From assembly GCF_037201915.1 (NCBI RefSeq), contig NZ_CP147505.1, forward strand, positions 1,426,001 to 1,490,000: 64,000 nt of DNA. The letters run 5' to 3'. The notes under the pieces were generated by a model. It saw nothing but the letters and a program-made list of their open reading frames with translations. It was not told the origin of the DNA and made no database searches. The translations under genes were made by a program, and so were the position numbers. Shown here in pieces: positions 17,952 to 28,287 of this stretch; the stretch's first letter is position 1, and each line of letters begins with the position of its first letter. Origin of the DNA: Haloplanus sp. CK5-1. Its GTDB lineage: Archaea > Halobacteriota > Halobacteria > Halobacteriales > Haloferacaceae.

Positions 17952-18278
17952 TTACTTCGCTACTCGAGTGTACAACGCACCAACGATGACGGCACCGATC
18001 ATAATTCCGCCAATCCATCGGACGAGGCCGCCGTACGAGAGCAGTGGCAGCGCAATAAGTGAAGTAAACGCCGACGATAGTCGGATTGATTCGGGACCTT
18101 CGACGACGATATACACCGATCCAGCGATCACGAGGCCGATTCCCAGCGCAGCGAGGAGTGAAGTGATCCCGAACGAATCTCGGAACATGAGGCCTATAAT
18201 AGCAAACGAGAGGCCAATAAGGACGATACTTGACTCGGGGAGTGAGGGGGCGTTGCTGTTCTTTAGGAGGGCATCCAT
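17952..18278 (-). CDS. 4-TM hypothetical membrane protein
   Basis: 108 aa with four hydrophobic segments (SIVLIGLSFAIIGLMFRDSF, LLAALGIGLVIAGSVYIVV, AFTSLIALPLLSYGGLV, IGGIMIGAVIVGALYTRVAK). Its third codon positions are less GC-rich than neighbouring genes, hinting at recent acquisition. It is convergent with the gene at 17583. No function is assigned. Confidence 0.62.
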   Translation of the reverse strand: MDALLKNSNAPSLPESSIVLIGLSFAIIGLMFRDSFGITSLLAALGIGLVIAGSVYIVVEGPESIRLSSAFTSLIALPLLSYGGLVRWIGGIMIGAVIVGALYTRVAK

Positions 18279-18557
18279 GAACTGTCTTGCATCGTGAATC
18301 AGTTAAATTCCTGTCGTTCAGTACGCACACTAAACAGCTGATTCGACAGAACGCGTCTGGAACAAGTGAAGCGCTGTGCTGGCTGTATTCTCTCCGGAGC
18401 ACCCGGTTTCTATCAGCTGTCGAAGATTTTAACAGAGCAACGGTTACGATCCCAAGCAAAGACGGAAATCGGCCGTAAACTGCAACACTTCACGTGTTCC
18501 GTGGATCGATAGTAGTTCGCAACGATTAGGCGGTCCCCTCTCGAATGCGAGGATATC

Positions 18558-19334
18558 ATGCCCTCCAAGACTGACGATATCGCCATCCAGGCGACCGATC
18601 TCCGGAAGACGTACGGTTCCGAGGTCGCCCTCGATAGCGTCTCGCTCTCGATTCCGACGGAAACGGTCTACGGATTCCTCGGACCGAACGGTGCGGGGAA
18701 GACCACCACGATGCGACTGTTGACTGGACTGTCCCGTCCGACAGCCGGAACAGTCGGCATCCGTGGCGTCGCCGTCGACGACCGACGCGACATCGCGTCG
18801 CTCGTCGGGTATCTCCCCGAAACCCCGCCGCTGTACGAGGAGTTCAGCGCCCGCGAACAGCTCGAGTACGTCGCCGACCTGCGTGATCTTCCACGACCCA
18901 CCGCCCGCGACCGAATCGACGAGTATCTCGACCGGTTCGAGTTGGCCGACGACGCCGACCGGCGTATTAGCGGCTACTCGAAAGGGATGAAGCAGAAAAC
19001 CGCGTTCATCCAGAGCGTGATTCACGACCCAGCCGTCTTGTTCTTGGACGAACCGACGTCGGGACTCGATCCGCGCGCCGCCCGCCGGATCCGTGACTCG
19101 ATCACCGAGTTCGCGGACGCCGGTACGACCGTCTTCCTCTCGACGCACATCCTTCCGGTCGTCGAAGCGGTCGCCGACGAGGTCGGTGTCCTCTTCGATG
19201 GACACCTCGTCGCCGAGGGCACGCCTGCGGAGTTACGATCCCGCGCGGAGACCGGCGAGAGCGGGACACTGGAAGACGCGTTTCTCGCGGTGACCAGCGA
19301 GAGCACCACGGAGACGGTGGCGGAGACAGAATGA
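18558..19334 (+). CDS. ABC transporter ATPase (ABC-2 exporter type)
   Basis: 258 aa. Walker A GPNGAGKTT, signature ISGYSKGMKQKTAFIQ (the SKGMKQK variant typical of ABC-2 drug or peptide exporters), Walker B VLFLDEPTSGLD and switch His FLSTHI are present. A C-terminal tail (TGESGTLEDAFLAVTSES) matches the DrrA/CcmA branch. It starts MPSKTDDIAIQATDL. Its stop overlaps the permease start by ATGA. With that permease it forms a two-gene exporter; the substrate is unknown. Confidence 0.93.
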   Translation: MPSKTDDIAIQATDLRKTYGSEVALDSVSLSIPTETVYGFLGPNGAGKTTTMRLLTGLSRPTAGTVGIRGVAVDDRRDIASLVGYLPETPPLYEEFSAREQLEYVADLRDLPRPTARDRIDEYLDRFELADDADRRISGYSKGMKQKTAFIQSVIHDPAVLFLDEPTSGLDPRAARRIRDSITEFADAGTTVFLSTHILPVVEAVADEVGVLFDGHLVAEGTPAELRSRAETGESGTLEDAFLAVTSESTTETVAETE

Positions 19335-20941
19335 GCGTTCGACGCGATATTCGCCACGGAGCGCGTATCGGACGCGCCGAGTTCGTCCGGAGCGTTCGAC
19401 GACAGGTCAAGAACAAGCGACGACTTCTCGGACTGATCTTCGCAGTCCTCTTTTTCGGCGGCAATCTCTTCTTCGTCCTTCCGACGGCGTACGTCCTCGG
19501 ACGGACGGCACGATCGATCGCGACGATTCCGTATCTCGCGCCTGCTGCAACGGTACTGCCGGCCGGGATTCTCGTTCTCGCACTCCTTCGAACGTTGGAA
19601 CGGATCGGTAGCAGTGACACGGAAGATCTGTTGTTGACGACGGTCCACCCCCGAGCGGTCGTCGTCGGACTCATCGTAGCGGAGGTCGGTCGCGTTACGG
19701 TGTGGTTCGGTCTCCCCATCGGTGCGGTACTCTTCACGTTCGCGCTCGGGGTCGGGTCACTCTCACTCCCGCTAGCGGTTGGACTCCTCTTGCTCCCGAT
19801 CGTTTGCTGGGCTGCCATCTGGGGCTACGCCGGTGGTTTGGCTCTCCTGCGCGTGTTCCGACGCATCCCCACCGTTCACCGCGCTCTGAAAGTCGGAGGT
19901 GTCGTCGCGATGCTCGGTCTGATCGTCGCATCCCAGTTCGTCGGGCAGTACGTCGTGGAGAAGGGGGTCTCGATACGCGGGATTCTCGATGGACTCACGT
20001 TCGCGCCGTTGACGGACTACGTTGCGCTGGCGTTCGTGGGGACACGACTCGAACAACCGACATCGGCGGCGGCACTCGGGGTGCTCGGAGCCACGCTTGC
20101 CACGACACCGGTCGGCTTCGCAGTCGCAACGCGACAGGCATCGGCACTGTGGTTCACCGACAAGCCACAGTCCAGCGGGTCGACAAGGGAGCCCACATCC
20201 ACCGGCGGATTCCGAGCACCACCTCCGTTCGCGTGGCGAAAATCCGGGCGTATCGCGTGGGGACTACTGCTTCGCGGTGTTCGGAACCCTGGAGAGCTCG
20301 GTCACCTCGTGATGATTCTGTTTTTGATCGGACCGCTGGGCACGACGGTCGTCCAGTCGTCGGGCGACACACTCGGACCGCTCGTTGCCGGGACGGGTGT
20401 GGGGATCGGAACGTATCTTGCGGGTGCAACCTTCGGACTGAACCCGCTCGGGGACGACCGCCCACAGTTGCCACTTCTCTTGCTCACCACGACGGACACT
20501 CGGACCGTGGTGTGGGGACGCGTCGTCGCTGGCCTCGCCGTCGGGATACCGATTGCCGTGCTTGTTTCTCTCGCTTCGATACCGCTTGGGACGTCGCCGG
20601 TGTCTGCCATCGTATTCGCCGCCGTCGGTGCCGGGATGTGTCTTGGGGCAGCGCTGTTTGCCGTGGGAATCGGGACACTGTACCCGATCTACGAAGAGCG
20701 TGAATTCTGGGGGACCGAGACAGTCGTTCCCTCGACGCTCGTAATGATGGGATACACGCTCGTCGTTGGCGGTGGAACGACTATCGGACTGATTACGACG
20801 TGGTACACTCTCACCGGTCACGTCGCCGTAACACCCGTGTTGAGCGTCGGTGTGGGTGTGTATCTCCTAGTGACGATCGGGACGTCGTATGGATCATATC
20901 GGTACGCACTGCGGCGATATCGTCGATACGCTCTCGATTGA
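19331..20941 (+). CDS. ABC transporter membrane protein, large ABC-2-like permease
   Basis: 536 aa with about 12-14 hydrophobic segments arranged as two similar halves (LLGLIFAVLFFGGNLFFVLP in the first; LGHLVMILFLIGPLGTTVV in the second). A cytoplasmic loop near residue 285-310 is rich in Ser/Thr/Pro (SSGSTREPTSTGG). It is immediately coupled to the ATPase gene by ATGA and is the membrane half of that exporter. The length and duplicated layout are larger than the typical 250-300 aa ABC-2 permease. Confidence 0.85.
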   Translation: MSVRRDIRHGARIGRAEFVRSVRRQVKNKRRLLGLIFAVLFFGGNLFFVLPTAYVLGRTARSIATIPYLAPAATVLPAGILVLALLRTLERIGSSDTEDLLLTTVHPRAVVVGLIVAEVGRVTVWFGLPIGAVLFTFALGVGSLSLPLAVGLLLLPIVCWAAIWGYAGGLALLRVFRRIPTVHRALKVGGVVAMLGLIVASQFVGQYVVEKGVSIRGILDGLTFAPLTDYVALAFVGTRLEQPTSAAALGVLGATLATTPVGFAVATRQASALWFTDKPQSSGSTREPTSTGGFRAPPPFAWRKSGRIAWGLLLRGVRNPGELGHLVMILFLIGPLGTTVVQSSGDTLGPLVAGTGVGIGTYLAGATFGLNPLGDDRPQLPLLLLTTTDTRTVVWGRVVAGLAVGIPIAVLVSLASIPLGTSPVSAIVFAAVGAGMCLGAALFAVGIGTLYPIYEEREFWGTETVVPSTLVMMGYTLVVGGGTTIGLITTWYTLTGHVAVTPVLSVGVGVYLLVTIGTSYGSYRYALRRYRRYALD

Positions 20942-21162
20942 GACTATTTAAACAACACCCAAGTTACAATTGCGGCGTGCAAGATACAGGAGTTGTAGTC
21001 AGCACAGCAGCTACCTTCGTTCCACACACAGTTCGCCGAATCAGCTGACCAGTCCGGGTACTGCGCTATTTCGTCATCGAATCACCTCCGGTGTCGAAGA
21101 CGAGCTGGCACTCTGGCCGTCAAGCAACAGGGATATTACTGTCCGGAGTATACATACGAAGA

Positions 21163-21383
21163 TGACACCCTCCACCGAGCAACAGCCGGCTGATAAGGCG
21201 ACTCTCTACTGTCCCGAGTGCGGTCATGAAAGCTGCATCAACGGCGACTGGATGATTCGCGTTCTCGCCGACTCAACGACCTACGCGTGTCCCAAATGTG
21301 AAACGACGATAGAGTCCCGCCGGAATCGACACGCGCTGACTGAAGGGAGTGATGGAGCGTTTCACTTCGCTTCCGACGACTGA
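21163..21383 (+). CDS. Small zinc-ribbon protein (DUF8106-like)
   Basis: 73 aa: MTPSTEQQPADKATLYCPEC starts a ribbon with knuckles CPEC and CPKC about 30 residues apart, and the core GHESCINGDWMIRVL matches the haloarchaeal CPDCGHESPINGDW family. It probably binds one zinc ion. The N-terminal extension of the frame to 20970 is ignored because it lacks conserved sequence. Its partner and function are unknown. Confidence 0.75.
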
Positions 21384-21496
21384 CCTGCGAGTTGTAACTC
21401 CCGTACTCACCTCGCAGTTGAAAGTGGGCCGACACGTCGCTCCGAGTCGAGTTATCACCTGCCGAATCACGGAGCCAGTTTGCTACTCGTCGTGGT

Positions 21497-22750
21497 TCAG
21501 GGCCAAGTACCTGCCTGTTCACCAGCGTCGATGATTCGCTGAAGTGCAACGACGTACGCAGCAGTTCGGAGCGACGGTAGTTCGCGTGATTCGTAGACCT
21601 CAACGAGGTTCCAGAATTGGTCGACGATGGTCGTATCGAGCTGCTCGTTGACGCGCTCTTCGGGCCAGTAGAATCGTTGGCGGTTCTGGACCCACTCGAA
21701 GTAAGAAACGATGACACCGCCCGCGTTTGCTAGAATGTCCGGGATTACGAGGACATCGTCGTCCTGTAGAACGTCGTCTGCGGTCGGGGTGATCGGACCG
21801 TTTGCAGCCTCGGATACGATGTCGGCCGCGATGTCGTGAGCGAGTGATTCGTCTATCGCGTTTTCTAGGGCTGCAGGAATCAACAAATTGACGTCCAGCG
21901 TCAACAGTTGGTCGTTTGAGAGTGTTTCGTCGGCATCAGGATATCCGACGACACTCCCAGTTTCACGTTTGAATTCCTTGACAGCAACTGGGTCAAACGA
22001 ATCTTCTGCGTAAATACCACCACTAGAGTCCGAAACGGCCACCACGTCAGCCCCCATCTCGTAGATGAATTTCGCCGCGATCCAGCCTGCGTTACCGAAC
22101 CCTTGGACAGCAACTGTTGCTCCTTCGAGACTCTTATCGAGGTAGTCGAACGCCTCACGCGCTGCGACGACCGTCGACCGACCCGTCGCCTCGACTCGTC
22201 CCTCACTCCCACCACTGGAGATGTCTTTCCCAGTAATGACGCCTGGTTCGGTCGTATTTTCCAGTGTCTCGTAGGTATCTTTGATCCAGTTCATCTCTCG
22301 CTGTCCCGTATTGACATCTGGTGCAGGAATGTCCCGGTCTGTGCCGATAAACGGAGTCAGTTCGACTGCGAATGCTCGGGTGATTCGCTCGAGTTCGGAC
22401 TCGGAGTAATCGCTGGGGTCGACGACGATTCCCCCCTTACCGCCACCGAGCGGTAGATCGGTCGTCGCTGTCTTGTAGGCCATCCAGCCCGATAGCGCTT
22501 TGACCTCGTCACGCGTCACCTGTGGATGATAGCGGATACCGCCCTTGTACGGACCGCGGTCACCGTTGAACTGGGACCGGTACGCGCGAAACACCTCCGT
22601 CGAACCGTCGTCCATCTCGACAGAGAGATTCGTTTCCAACACTCGTTCGGGGGCCTTCAACCGGTCGATCCGTCCCTGGTCTACATCTAGATATTCTGCC
22701 GCCGCTTCAATCTGTGTCCGGAGACTCCGGTACGGATTCACTTCGGCCAT
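21497..22750 (-). CDS. gdhA: Glutamate dehydrogenase (Glu/Leu/Phe/Val dehydrogenase family)
   Basis: 417 aa, standard length for hexameric GDH. The substrate site has [11 protein letters not shown] at about 66-76 and the catalytic lysine in [14 protein letters not shown] (K105), followed by [11 protein letters not shown]. The Rossmann domain carries [15 protein letters not shown]. Near the C-terminus are [21 protein letters not shown] and [13 protein letters not shown]. It interconverts glutamate with 2-oxoglutarate and ammonium in the cytoplasm. Cofactor preference (NAD versus NADP) cannot be decided by eye. The start [10 protein letters not shown] is the only reasonable one. Confidence 0.96.
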   Translation of the reverse strand: MAEVNPYRSLRTQIEAAAEYLDVDQGRIDRLKAPERVLETNLSVEMDDGSTEVFRAYRSQFNGDRGPYKGGIRYHPQVTRDEVKALSGWMAYKTATTDLPLGGGKGGIVVDPSDYSESELERITRAFAVELTPFIGTDRDIPAPDVNTGQREMNWIKDTYETLENTTEPGVITGKDISSGGSEGRVEATGRSTVVAAREAFDYLDKSLEGATVAVQGFGNAGWIAAKFIYEMGADVVAVSDSSGGIYAEDSFDPVAVKEFKRETGSVVGYPDADETLSNDQLLTLDVNLLIPAALENAIDESLAHDIAADIVSEAANGPITPTADDVLQDDDVLVIPDILANAGGVIVSYFEWVQNRQRFYWPEERVNEQLDTTIVDQFWNLVEVYESRELPSLRTAAYVVALQRIIDAGEQAGTWP

Positions 22751-22866
22751 ACTGGGACCACGGCAACCTAACTACCAAAATCTATCCATCTTCTTCCTAA
22801 TTTTTCTGAAAGTTTAAATTTAGATGTGTCTACTGCGAGGGCAAAATATCTCGCTCAGCGGTCCTC

Positions 22867-23181
22867 CTATCTCTGAAGTGTTACACGATCGTCATATTCA
22901 GTTAACAAACGGCGATCCGATTCTCGGGTGACTCGTACTGTTGTCTCTGTATCGAGAACGACTGCCTCGCCGGCCCGTCGACTCCCGGTTACGGGCACGT
23001 CGATCCGGTCTATATCGGGGAGCAGACAATCACGACGGTCCTGCAGTTCGAGTAGGACTTCTCCATTGGGGAAGTACCAGATTCGCGTGACGGACGGGAA
23101 ACACGGCATCGATATTGGATTTTTTATATATCTGGTGCCCTTCGATATCTCTCGGAGCTCACGATCACCAGTCATCTTCAA
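22867..23181 (-). CDS. Hypothetical protein
   Basis: 104 aa, MKMTGDRELREISKGTRYIK at the start. The central part (SVTRIWYFPNGEVLLELQDR) alternates like a beta-sheet, with no signal peptide, metal ligands or known motif. A start at the second Met (MTGDRE) is equally possible. It lies between the glutamate dehydrogenase gene and the small zinc protein, all leftward. Confidence 0.5.
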   Translation of the reverse strand: MKMTGDRELREISKGTRYIKNPISMPCFPSVTRIWYFPNGEVLLELQDRRDCLLPDIDRIDVPVTGSRRAGEAVVLDTETTVRVTRESDRRLLTEYDDRVTLQR

Positions 23182-23348
23182 TATGTTTCATATTCAGGCA
23201 GTTGGGAAATTCACGGCTAGAGGCCGCGGGCTTCGTGTGCCCCGGCGACTCGCCAGAGTGCGACAATATCGAGCTACTACGACTGCCGATTCGTCACCAC
23301 TTGCTACCTGCTGGTCGTCGAGGATACCCGACGCGTCCGTCCTCGTCG

Positions 23349-23492
23349 TCATTCGAGTGGTGTCTGTCGGTTACGCATCTCGCCTCCACACTTCGGACAG
23401 GGACTCGGATCGTCTTCGGCGACGACGACGGTTCCACAGTCGAAACACTCGTACGGCGTTTCCTCGTCGGGAGTCTGCGTGACGTCTCTCAT
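23349..23492 (-). CDS. Rubrerythrin-like zinc/iron ribbon microprotein
   Basis: 47 aa: MRDVTQTPDEETPYECFDCG, then VVVAEDDPSPCPKCGGEMRN and a short tail. Two CxxC knuckles (CFDC and CPKC) 15 residues apart form a rubredoxin-like knuckle pair. Haloarchaeal genomes often place this rubrerythrin-like domain microprotein next to Bat/HTH_10 regulators, and here it lies just downstream of the 957-aa regulator on the same strand. The function is not established. Confidence 0.8.
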   Translation of the reverse strand: MRDVTQTPDEETPYECFDCGTVVVAEDDPSPCPKCGGEMRNRQTPLE

Positions 23493-23602
23493 GGTGATTC
23501 ACGAGCGCCTCTCGCCGGCCCTCGGTCCACCTCTTGCTACGCAGCGGACACGCGAATAGTGAGCAGTTCAACAACGAACCATTTGCAAACAAAGGGGGTT
23601 TG

Positions 23603-26476
23603 TTATTGAATCCCCGAAGACGCAGCCACCGAGACGTTTCGGTTCTCGAAGAGCACGCCGAACACTTTCCGCTGGACGGCCCGGATATGCTGGTAGAAGG
23701 CCGTTGGTGAGATATCAAGAGTCGCCGCGACACTCTCGCCGGTGTTCTCCCGTGGGGACTCGAAGAACCCACTGTAGTAGGCTGTCTGGAGGACTTCCAA
23801 CTGCCTGTCAGTGAGGTCCGCGAGGAACTCCTCGTAGATATGGTGTTCGGCTGCCTGATCGAGTGTCTGCTTACTGTGCAGTTCGACATCCTCGAACGTC
23901 TCGCTCACCAGTTGGGTAACGGTTTGGCCATCGATGCTCTCCGGAACGTCGATGGTGAGTATCGTGGTCGAATCGTCGGCAAATGCCTCACGGAACACGG
24001 CACCGTGCTCGGCGAGTTCCAGCGCAAAAAACGGCTGGTTGAGTCCGATCCGTACTACGCCACCCTTACCGTCGTCGCTGATTCGTTGGACTCCGTCGAT
24101 TCCGAGCAGTTCAGTGGCCGTGTTTTCAACGGATTCAAGCGTACCGTCTTCCACGGTCACGAACACGTAACTGCCGTCCGCGGTTTGCTGGACGCCACCC
24201 TGATAGGAGAGGGAACAGCCAGCTTCCCGCGCGAGTTGGGAGAGGACGAATGCCGAGTCGTCGATGTCGAACCTGATGCGCGTCATCGATGTCGTCAGGA
24301 GCGCGTTCCTCCGTTCGATGGCACTGATTGCCGACCCGATCGTTTCCCCGAGTTCGCCCAACACTGCACGGGCAGTGTCGTCGAACGCGTCCCTGGTATC
24401 CGTATAGACGGCCAGGACGCCGTGCATGACATCGTTGTAGACGAGTGGAATACTCAATACGGACATGAAATCCCGGGTGAGCGCCTCGGCACGCCACGAA
24501 TCGTCTCGAAGGTTGGATGCGACGTTTGGAACCAGTGTCATCTCACCGGTCGCCGCCGTTTCGCCCACCGGTTCTGTCCCCGAAGCACCGACCTCGAAAG
24601 ATCGGGCATCGAGGTACCCCTGTTCTTCACCAGCCCATGCTCGTACTTCGAGTGTGTCGGTCGTGGAGTCGACCGCCCCGATCCAGGCGAAGCTGAATCG
24701 ATCGTCGCTGGTCAGAAGCTCACAGACCGTGTGATCGATCTCGTCACGAGTCTCGGCCCGAACGAGTCCCTGGTCGATCGCTCGTATCGTCTCGTTGATC
24801 CGGTTGAGAGTCGTCAACTGTTCGTTTTGCTGTTGTAACTGCCGGTCCTGTTTCCGGAGCCGTGACTCTCGGGTGACCCGATCGAGCGCCGCTTCCGTCG
24901 TCGCAGCAAGCAGGTCGGCTAGTTCTCGGGTCACCTCGTCGAAAACGTCAATCTTGTCCGACCCAGCGACGAAGACACCGTGATCGCCTAGTGGGATGTA
25001 GCTCGCGCTTCTGAGGTCTGTCGCCCGATTCTGGAGACGGTCGGACCCGTGGATGTCCGCAAAAAACAGCGTCGATCCGGAGATGAATCCGTGTCCGGGA
25101 AGCGTCTCGTCATCTGCGTGCACCTGCGGGAGCGGGCCGTGAAGGTCCCGCATCGCCCGCGAGTGTGCCGCGGGCCGCAATTCGTTAGAATCCGCGTCGA
25201 ACAGGTAGACCGCGCTCGCCTCCAAGTCGAGTACCGGTGACACGTTATCGACGATCAACTGTGCGACCTCGTCGTGAGTCCCAGCGTACGGAAACTCCCG
25301 TGCGAGTTCTTGAAGTGCCGCCAGCGACTCCTCGCGCCGTTTGCGCTTCGTGATGTCACGGCAGCTGTAGAGAAGTGTCCCGCCCTGAATGTCGACCTCC
25401 CTGACGGTGACCAGCAGCGTGTGTTCCCGCCCAGCCTTGTCAGTCGCGGTACACTCGATGTTCTTGAGAATACCCTCGGCCGCGAGTTCCTCACGCTCGA
25501 AGAGATTCTCACCGAGGAGTTGATCGATCGTCCCCTGATCGTGAATCTCCTCGGCAGTGTACCCGAAAATGAAGTGGACGTTAGGACAGACATACGTGTA
25601 TTCGTCGTCCTCGTTCGTGATGAGGACGGTATCGGTCATGTTGTTGAGCGTGACACGATGGAGTTCTTCAGATTGTCGCAAGTCTCGTTCGAGCGCGACC
25701 CGACCCGTGATATCGACACCCTTGACGACGACCGATGTTACGTCACCGTACTCGTCTTCGACAGGCCGGACCGACAGATCGATCACCTGCCGAGGATGCT
25801 CGTCTAGCGGATCCCAGATAGTCGCATTGCCAAACGATCCCGCGAGCGCACGGGTCACGAGCTGCCGAACGTCACTCTGGACAGCGGACGAGTGTGTCCA
25901 CCACTGGGATTCCCAGAACTGCGTCCCGATAGTGTGGTCCTCGTCGATCAATTCACGTGCCGTCCGGTTTACGCGTTCTATTCGGCCTCCGGAATCGAGG
26001 ACCCACGTCGAAGTCTGTGTATCGTGGAATGCTGCGTCGAACTGTCGGCCTCGTTCGCGACGACGGTTCGTTTGCTCCGCGGAATGGAGCGCATCCTCGA
26101 TGCGTGGCACTACACTTTCGATGGTCTGAGCTATCGGGGCGTCAACGAAGATGTAATCAGTGACGCCGGCTGCGATGGCTTCGCTGGCCACCTCTTCGTC
26201 GCCGTCTCCCGTCCCGAGGAGAACTGGCAACGTTGTCGTTTCGGCCCTGATGTCTTTCAGGAATTCGACGCCGGTCGTGTCGGAGAGCGTGTATTCCGTG
26301 ACGACACAGTCGACTGTGCGCTCGCGGATCGCGTCCAGTCCATCAGATGCTGTCGTTTCCCTCTGGACGGACGGGGCCATGTCTGCCTCGATTGTTTTCG
26401 TGAGTTCTCCCAACCACTTCGCCCGCCCGACTACGAGAAGGTGCGACGTCTCGGCTGCCGACTCAGAACGAATCAT
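23603..26476 (-). CDS. Bat-like multi-sensor regulator: pseudo-receiver, PAS-PAS-GAF-GAF, HTH_10
   Basis: 957 aa. Residues 1-135 have the fold pattern of a response-regulator receiver but lack every key residue: no N-terminal acidic pair (LLVVGRAKW), Glu where the phospho-Asp normally sits (DCVVTEYTL), and Asp where the conserved Lys is expected (YIFVDAP). Two PAS domains follow (about 145-265 and 270-385), then GAF domains (about 395-540 and 575-715), then the bacterio-opsin-activator region and the HTH_10 domain (LTDRQLEVLQTAYYSGFFES near residue 890). It is a cytoplasmic transcription regulator that likely senses light, redox or small ligands. It is comparable to haloarchaeal Bat, though its target need not be bacterio-opsin. 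Confidence 0.9.
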   Translation of the reverse strand: MIRSESAAETSHLLVVGRAKWLGELTKTIEADMAPSVQRETTASDGLDAIRERTVDCVVTEYTLSDTTGVEFLKDIRAETTTLPVLLGTGDGDEEVASEAIAAGVTDYIFVDAPIAQTIESVVPRIEDALHSAEQTNRRRERGRQFDAAFHDTQTSTWVLDSGGRIERVNRTARELIDEDHTIGTQFWESQWWTHSSAVQSDVRQLVTRALAGSFGNATIWDPLDEHPRQVIDLSVRPVEDEYGDVTSVVVKGVDITGRVALERDLRQSEELHRVTLNNMTDTVLITNEDDEYTYVCPNVHFIFGYTAEEIHDQGTIDQLLGENLFEREELAAEGILKNIECTATDKAGREHTLLVTVREVDIQGGTLLYSCRDITKRKRREESLAALQELAREFPYAGTHDEVAQLIVDNVSPVLDLEASAVYLFDADSNELRPAAHSRAMRDLHGPLPQVHADDETLPGHGFISGSTLFFADIHGSDRLQNRATDLRSASYIPLGDHGVFVAGSDKIDVFDEVTRELADLLAATTEAALDRVTRESRLRKQDRQLQQQNEQLTTLNRINETIRAIDQGLVRAETRDEIDHTVCELLTSDDRFSFAWIGAVDSTTDTLEVRAWAGEEQGYLDARSFEVGASGTEPVGETAATGEMTLVPNVASNLRDDSWRAEALTRDFMSVLSIPLVYNDVMHGVLAVYTDTRDAFDDTARAVLGELGETIGSAISAIERRNALLTTSMTRIRFDIDDSAFVLSQLAREAGCSLSYQGGVQQTADGSYVFVTVEDGTLESVENTATELLGIDGVQRISDDGKGGVVRIGLNQPFFALELAEHGAVFREAFADDSTTILTIDVPESIDGQTVTQLVSETFEDVELHSKQTLDQAAEHHIYEEFLADLTDRQLEVLQTAYYSGFFESPRENTGESVAATLDISPTAFYQHIRAVQRKVFGVLFENRNVSVAASSGIQ

Positions 26477-26847
26477 GAATCCGTCGCGTGGTAGGTCCTG
26501 AATAGCGATAGTTCGTCCTACTGCACCGATACGAAATCTGTGGGTGTCTTCCTCTGGTGGCTCGCGGATTCATAATTGGTTACGGATTCAACTCCGGCTC
26601 AAAAGATTGTTTGTTATCGAACCAGATAGAATCGGTGTCGCTACGACGAGACTCCCACGAGTGTAACTAACCACGATACCGAAGACGGTGTTCAATTGAG
26701 TGGCAAGCCCACTCTTGATTTGGGCTCAGCTTTGCACGGTGAAGTAGTGTCCACGGATTTTATGATCGTGTCCACATCCCTCGAAGAATCTTCAGGTGCG
26801 AGCCACACTGTTTAACAGCCGTCACCCGGTAGCCAAAGCACGCAAGA
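26477..26847. other. Intergenic region between divergent genes
   Basis: About 370 bp, relatively AT-rich (gcggattcataattggttac, aaaagattgtttgttatcg), expected to hold the promoters of both flanking genes. No gene-like frame or perfect repeat was seen. Confidence 0.4.
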
Positions 26848-27672
26848 GTGCGGGAACGTACAGCAGTCCTCACAATCGGGGTGCTCGCAGTAGTGTGTCT
26901 CGGGCTCGTCCTGTCTGTCCTGTATCCATTCACCACCTCCCCACCACACACCGCGAACCCCGCCGGCGAACGCTTCACAGTCGGCGATGCAGACGCGTTC
27001 AGCGCGACAGGACGCATCGCCGTCGAGGGGGAGACGCGACTCGCGTTCGATGGCGCCGTGACTACCGACGGCGCGTGGTACCAAAGGGTGGTCGACGACG
27101 GTGTCGTCTCCGAAGAATATCATCCCCCGAGCGGACCGGTCTACGGGCGGCTCACCGTCCAGGGAGTCGATGCCGCCGAGCAGCGTCGAGCGCAACTCAC
27201 CGAGGACGAGGATGAGACTATCCTCCGTGAATCCCGGGCGGGGAACTGCGTGACGTTCGTCACCAAGTCCGAGACGACCCCCGCGTCAGAGCCGGTGTCG
27301 GGAACGGCATCGGTTTTCGTCGACAACCTCTGGGCTGCCGCATACGAGGCGACGGAGACGGACTCGACGGGCGTGACGACGTACGAGCCACAACCCGGCT
27401 GGTACGAGAGTCGTGTCGTGTACCGACTCACCGACGTCTCGGGAACCGTCCGTGTGGATGACGAGACGGGTGCGGTCACCTCGGCGAACGTCTCGTGGAC
27501 GGAGACACGAGGCGAAACGTATGCTCACTATGTGCTATCCGAGGTGCTGTACTCCAGTTCGACGGAGTCACGAACGACGTTTGCCTTCGACGCAACTTCC
27601 TCGTCCCTCGAGCGGCCAGCGTGGGCAACCGAAGGAGAGACGGACACAACGGACACGACGAACGTCTGCTGA
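26848..27672 (+). CDS. Membrane-anchored exported protein of unknown function
   Basis: 274 aa with a GTG start (MRERTAVLTIGVLAVVCLGL). One N-terminal helix then an extracellular beta-rich domain. Recurrent patterns include GRIAVEGETRLAFDGAVTTD and SRVVYRLTDVSGTVRVDDET. Two lone cysteines (GNCVTF and the C-terminal NVC) could form a disulfide. The repeated sheet layout resembles haloarchaeal lipoprotein-like proteins that read as LolA/LppX-style lipid-binding folds, but that is a guess. No partner gene is evident. Confidence 0.7.
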   Translation: MRERTAVLTIGVLAVVCLGLVLSVLYPFTTSPPHTANPAGERFTVGDADAFSATGRIAVEGETRLAFDGAVTTDGAWYQRVVDDGVVSEEYHPPSGPVYGRLTVQGVDAAEQRRAQLTEDEDETILRESRAGNCVTFVTKSETTPASEPVSGTASVFVDNLWAAAYEATETDSTGVTTYEPQPGWYESRVVYRLTDVSGTVRVDDETGAVTSANVSWTETRGETYAHYVLSEVLYSSSTESRTTFAFDATSSSLERPAWATEGETDTTDTTNVC

Positions 27673-28287
27673 CTGCTGCCTCCGGTCGTAGTGGGGTGTG
27701 ACTGGCGGCGTGTTCCGACTACCGCGTACAGCCGACGTGTCTTCAGCCGACTCGCGCTCCGCATTCAGCAACCCTCCAAGATCACGTCAGATATCACGGA
27801 TTTCGATTCAGAGAACGGCTCTGATCGGTAGTGCGGCGCAGACTCGTCTCGAATAGTAGGTTCTCGGTGTGGAACGCCGTTTCTGGACCGACGGCGTCTG
27901 CGCGTGGCTGCTCTCGCCTGGTGTAGAGACCCGACGCGCCCTCGGGTTCGAACTGCACCTTCGACGCGAGGCACTGATCACTAGCTCTGATTCGCGACAG
28001 CCTAAGCGGATATACGCGCTCTATCACGAGGTCACCGATTGCGGCGGATCCATCGACTGTTTCTAGCCCCGAGATACTGCGTTGTGGTACATGATGTGAG
28101 AGACGGTACGGTCAGGTACTGATGACTCAGAGTACCGCTTTCACCGAATTGTCCGCAACGGATGTGAACCAAAGGCCCCACGTCGTCTCACTTCTGACAC
28201 GGGAAGTTACCGGTGAACGGGCCCGCGTGTTCATTGGTAGTCGGGAGTGGCAAAACGAGCGAAATCGAGAATATTTAGATAGCTAAC
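27673..28287. other. Intergenic region, no supported gene
   Basis: About 615 bp. Short overlapping frames on both strands around 27.77-28.07 kb show no motif. An AT-rich patch (gagaatatttagatagc) precedes the small gene at 28288. Possibly degraded DNA. Confidence 0.35.

Noticed and set aside
23603-26476. Bacterio-opsin activator (bat) controlling a local bop gene
   Set aside because: The domain type matches, but no rhodopsin, brp or crtB-type gene is in the window, so the specific name is not justified.
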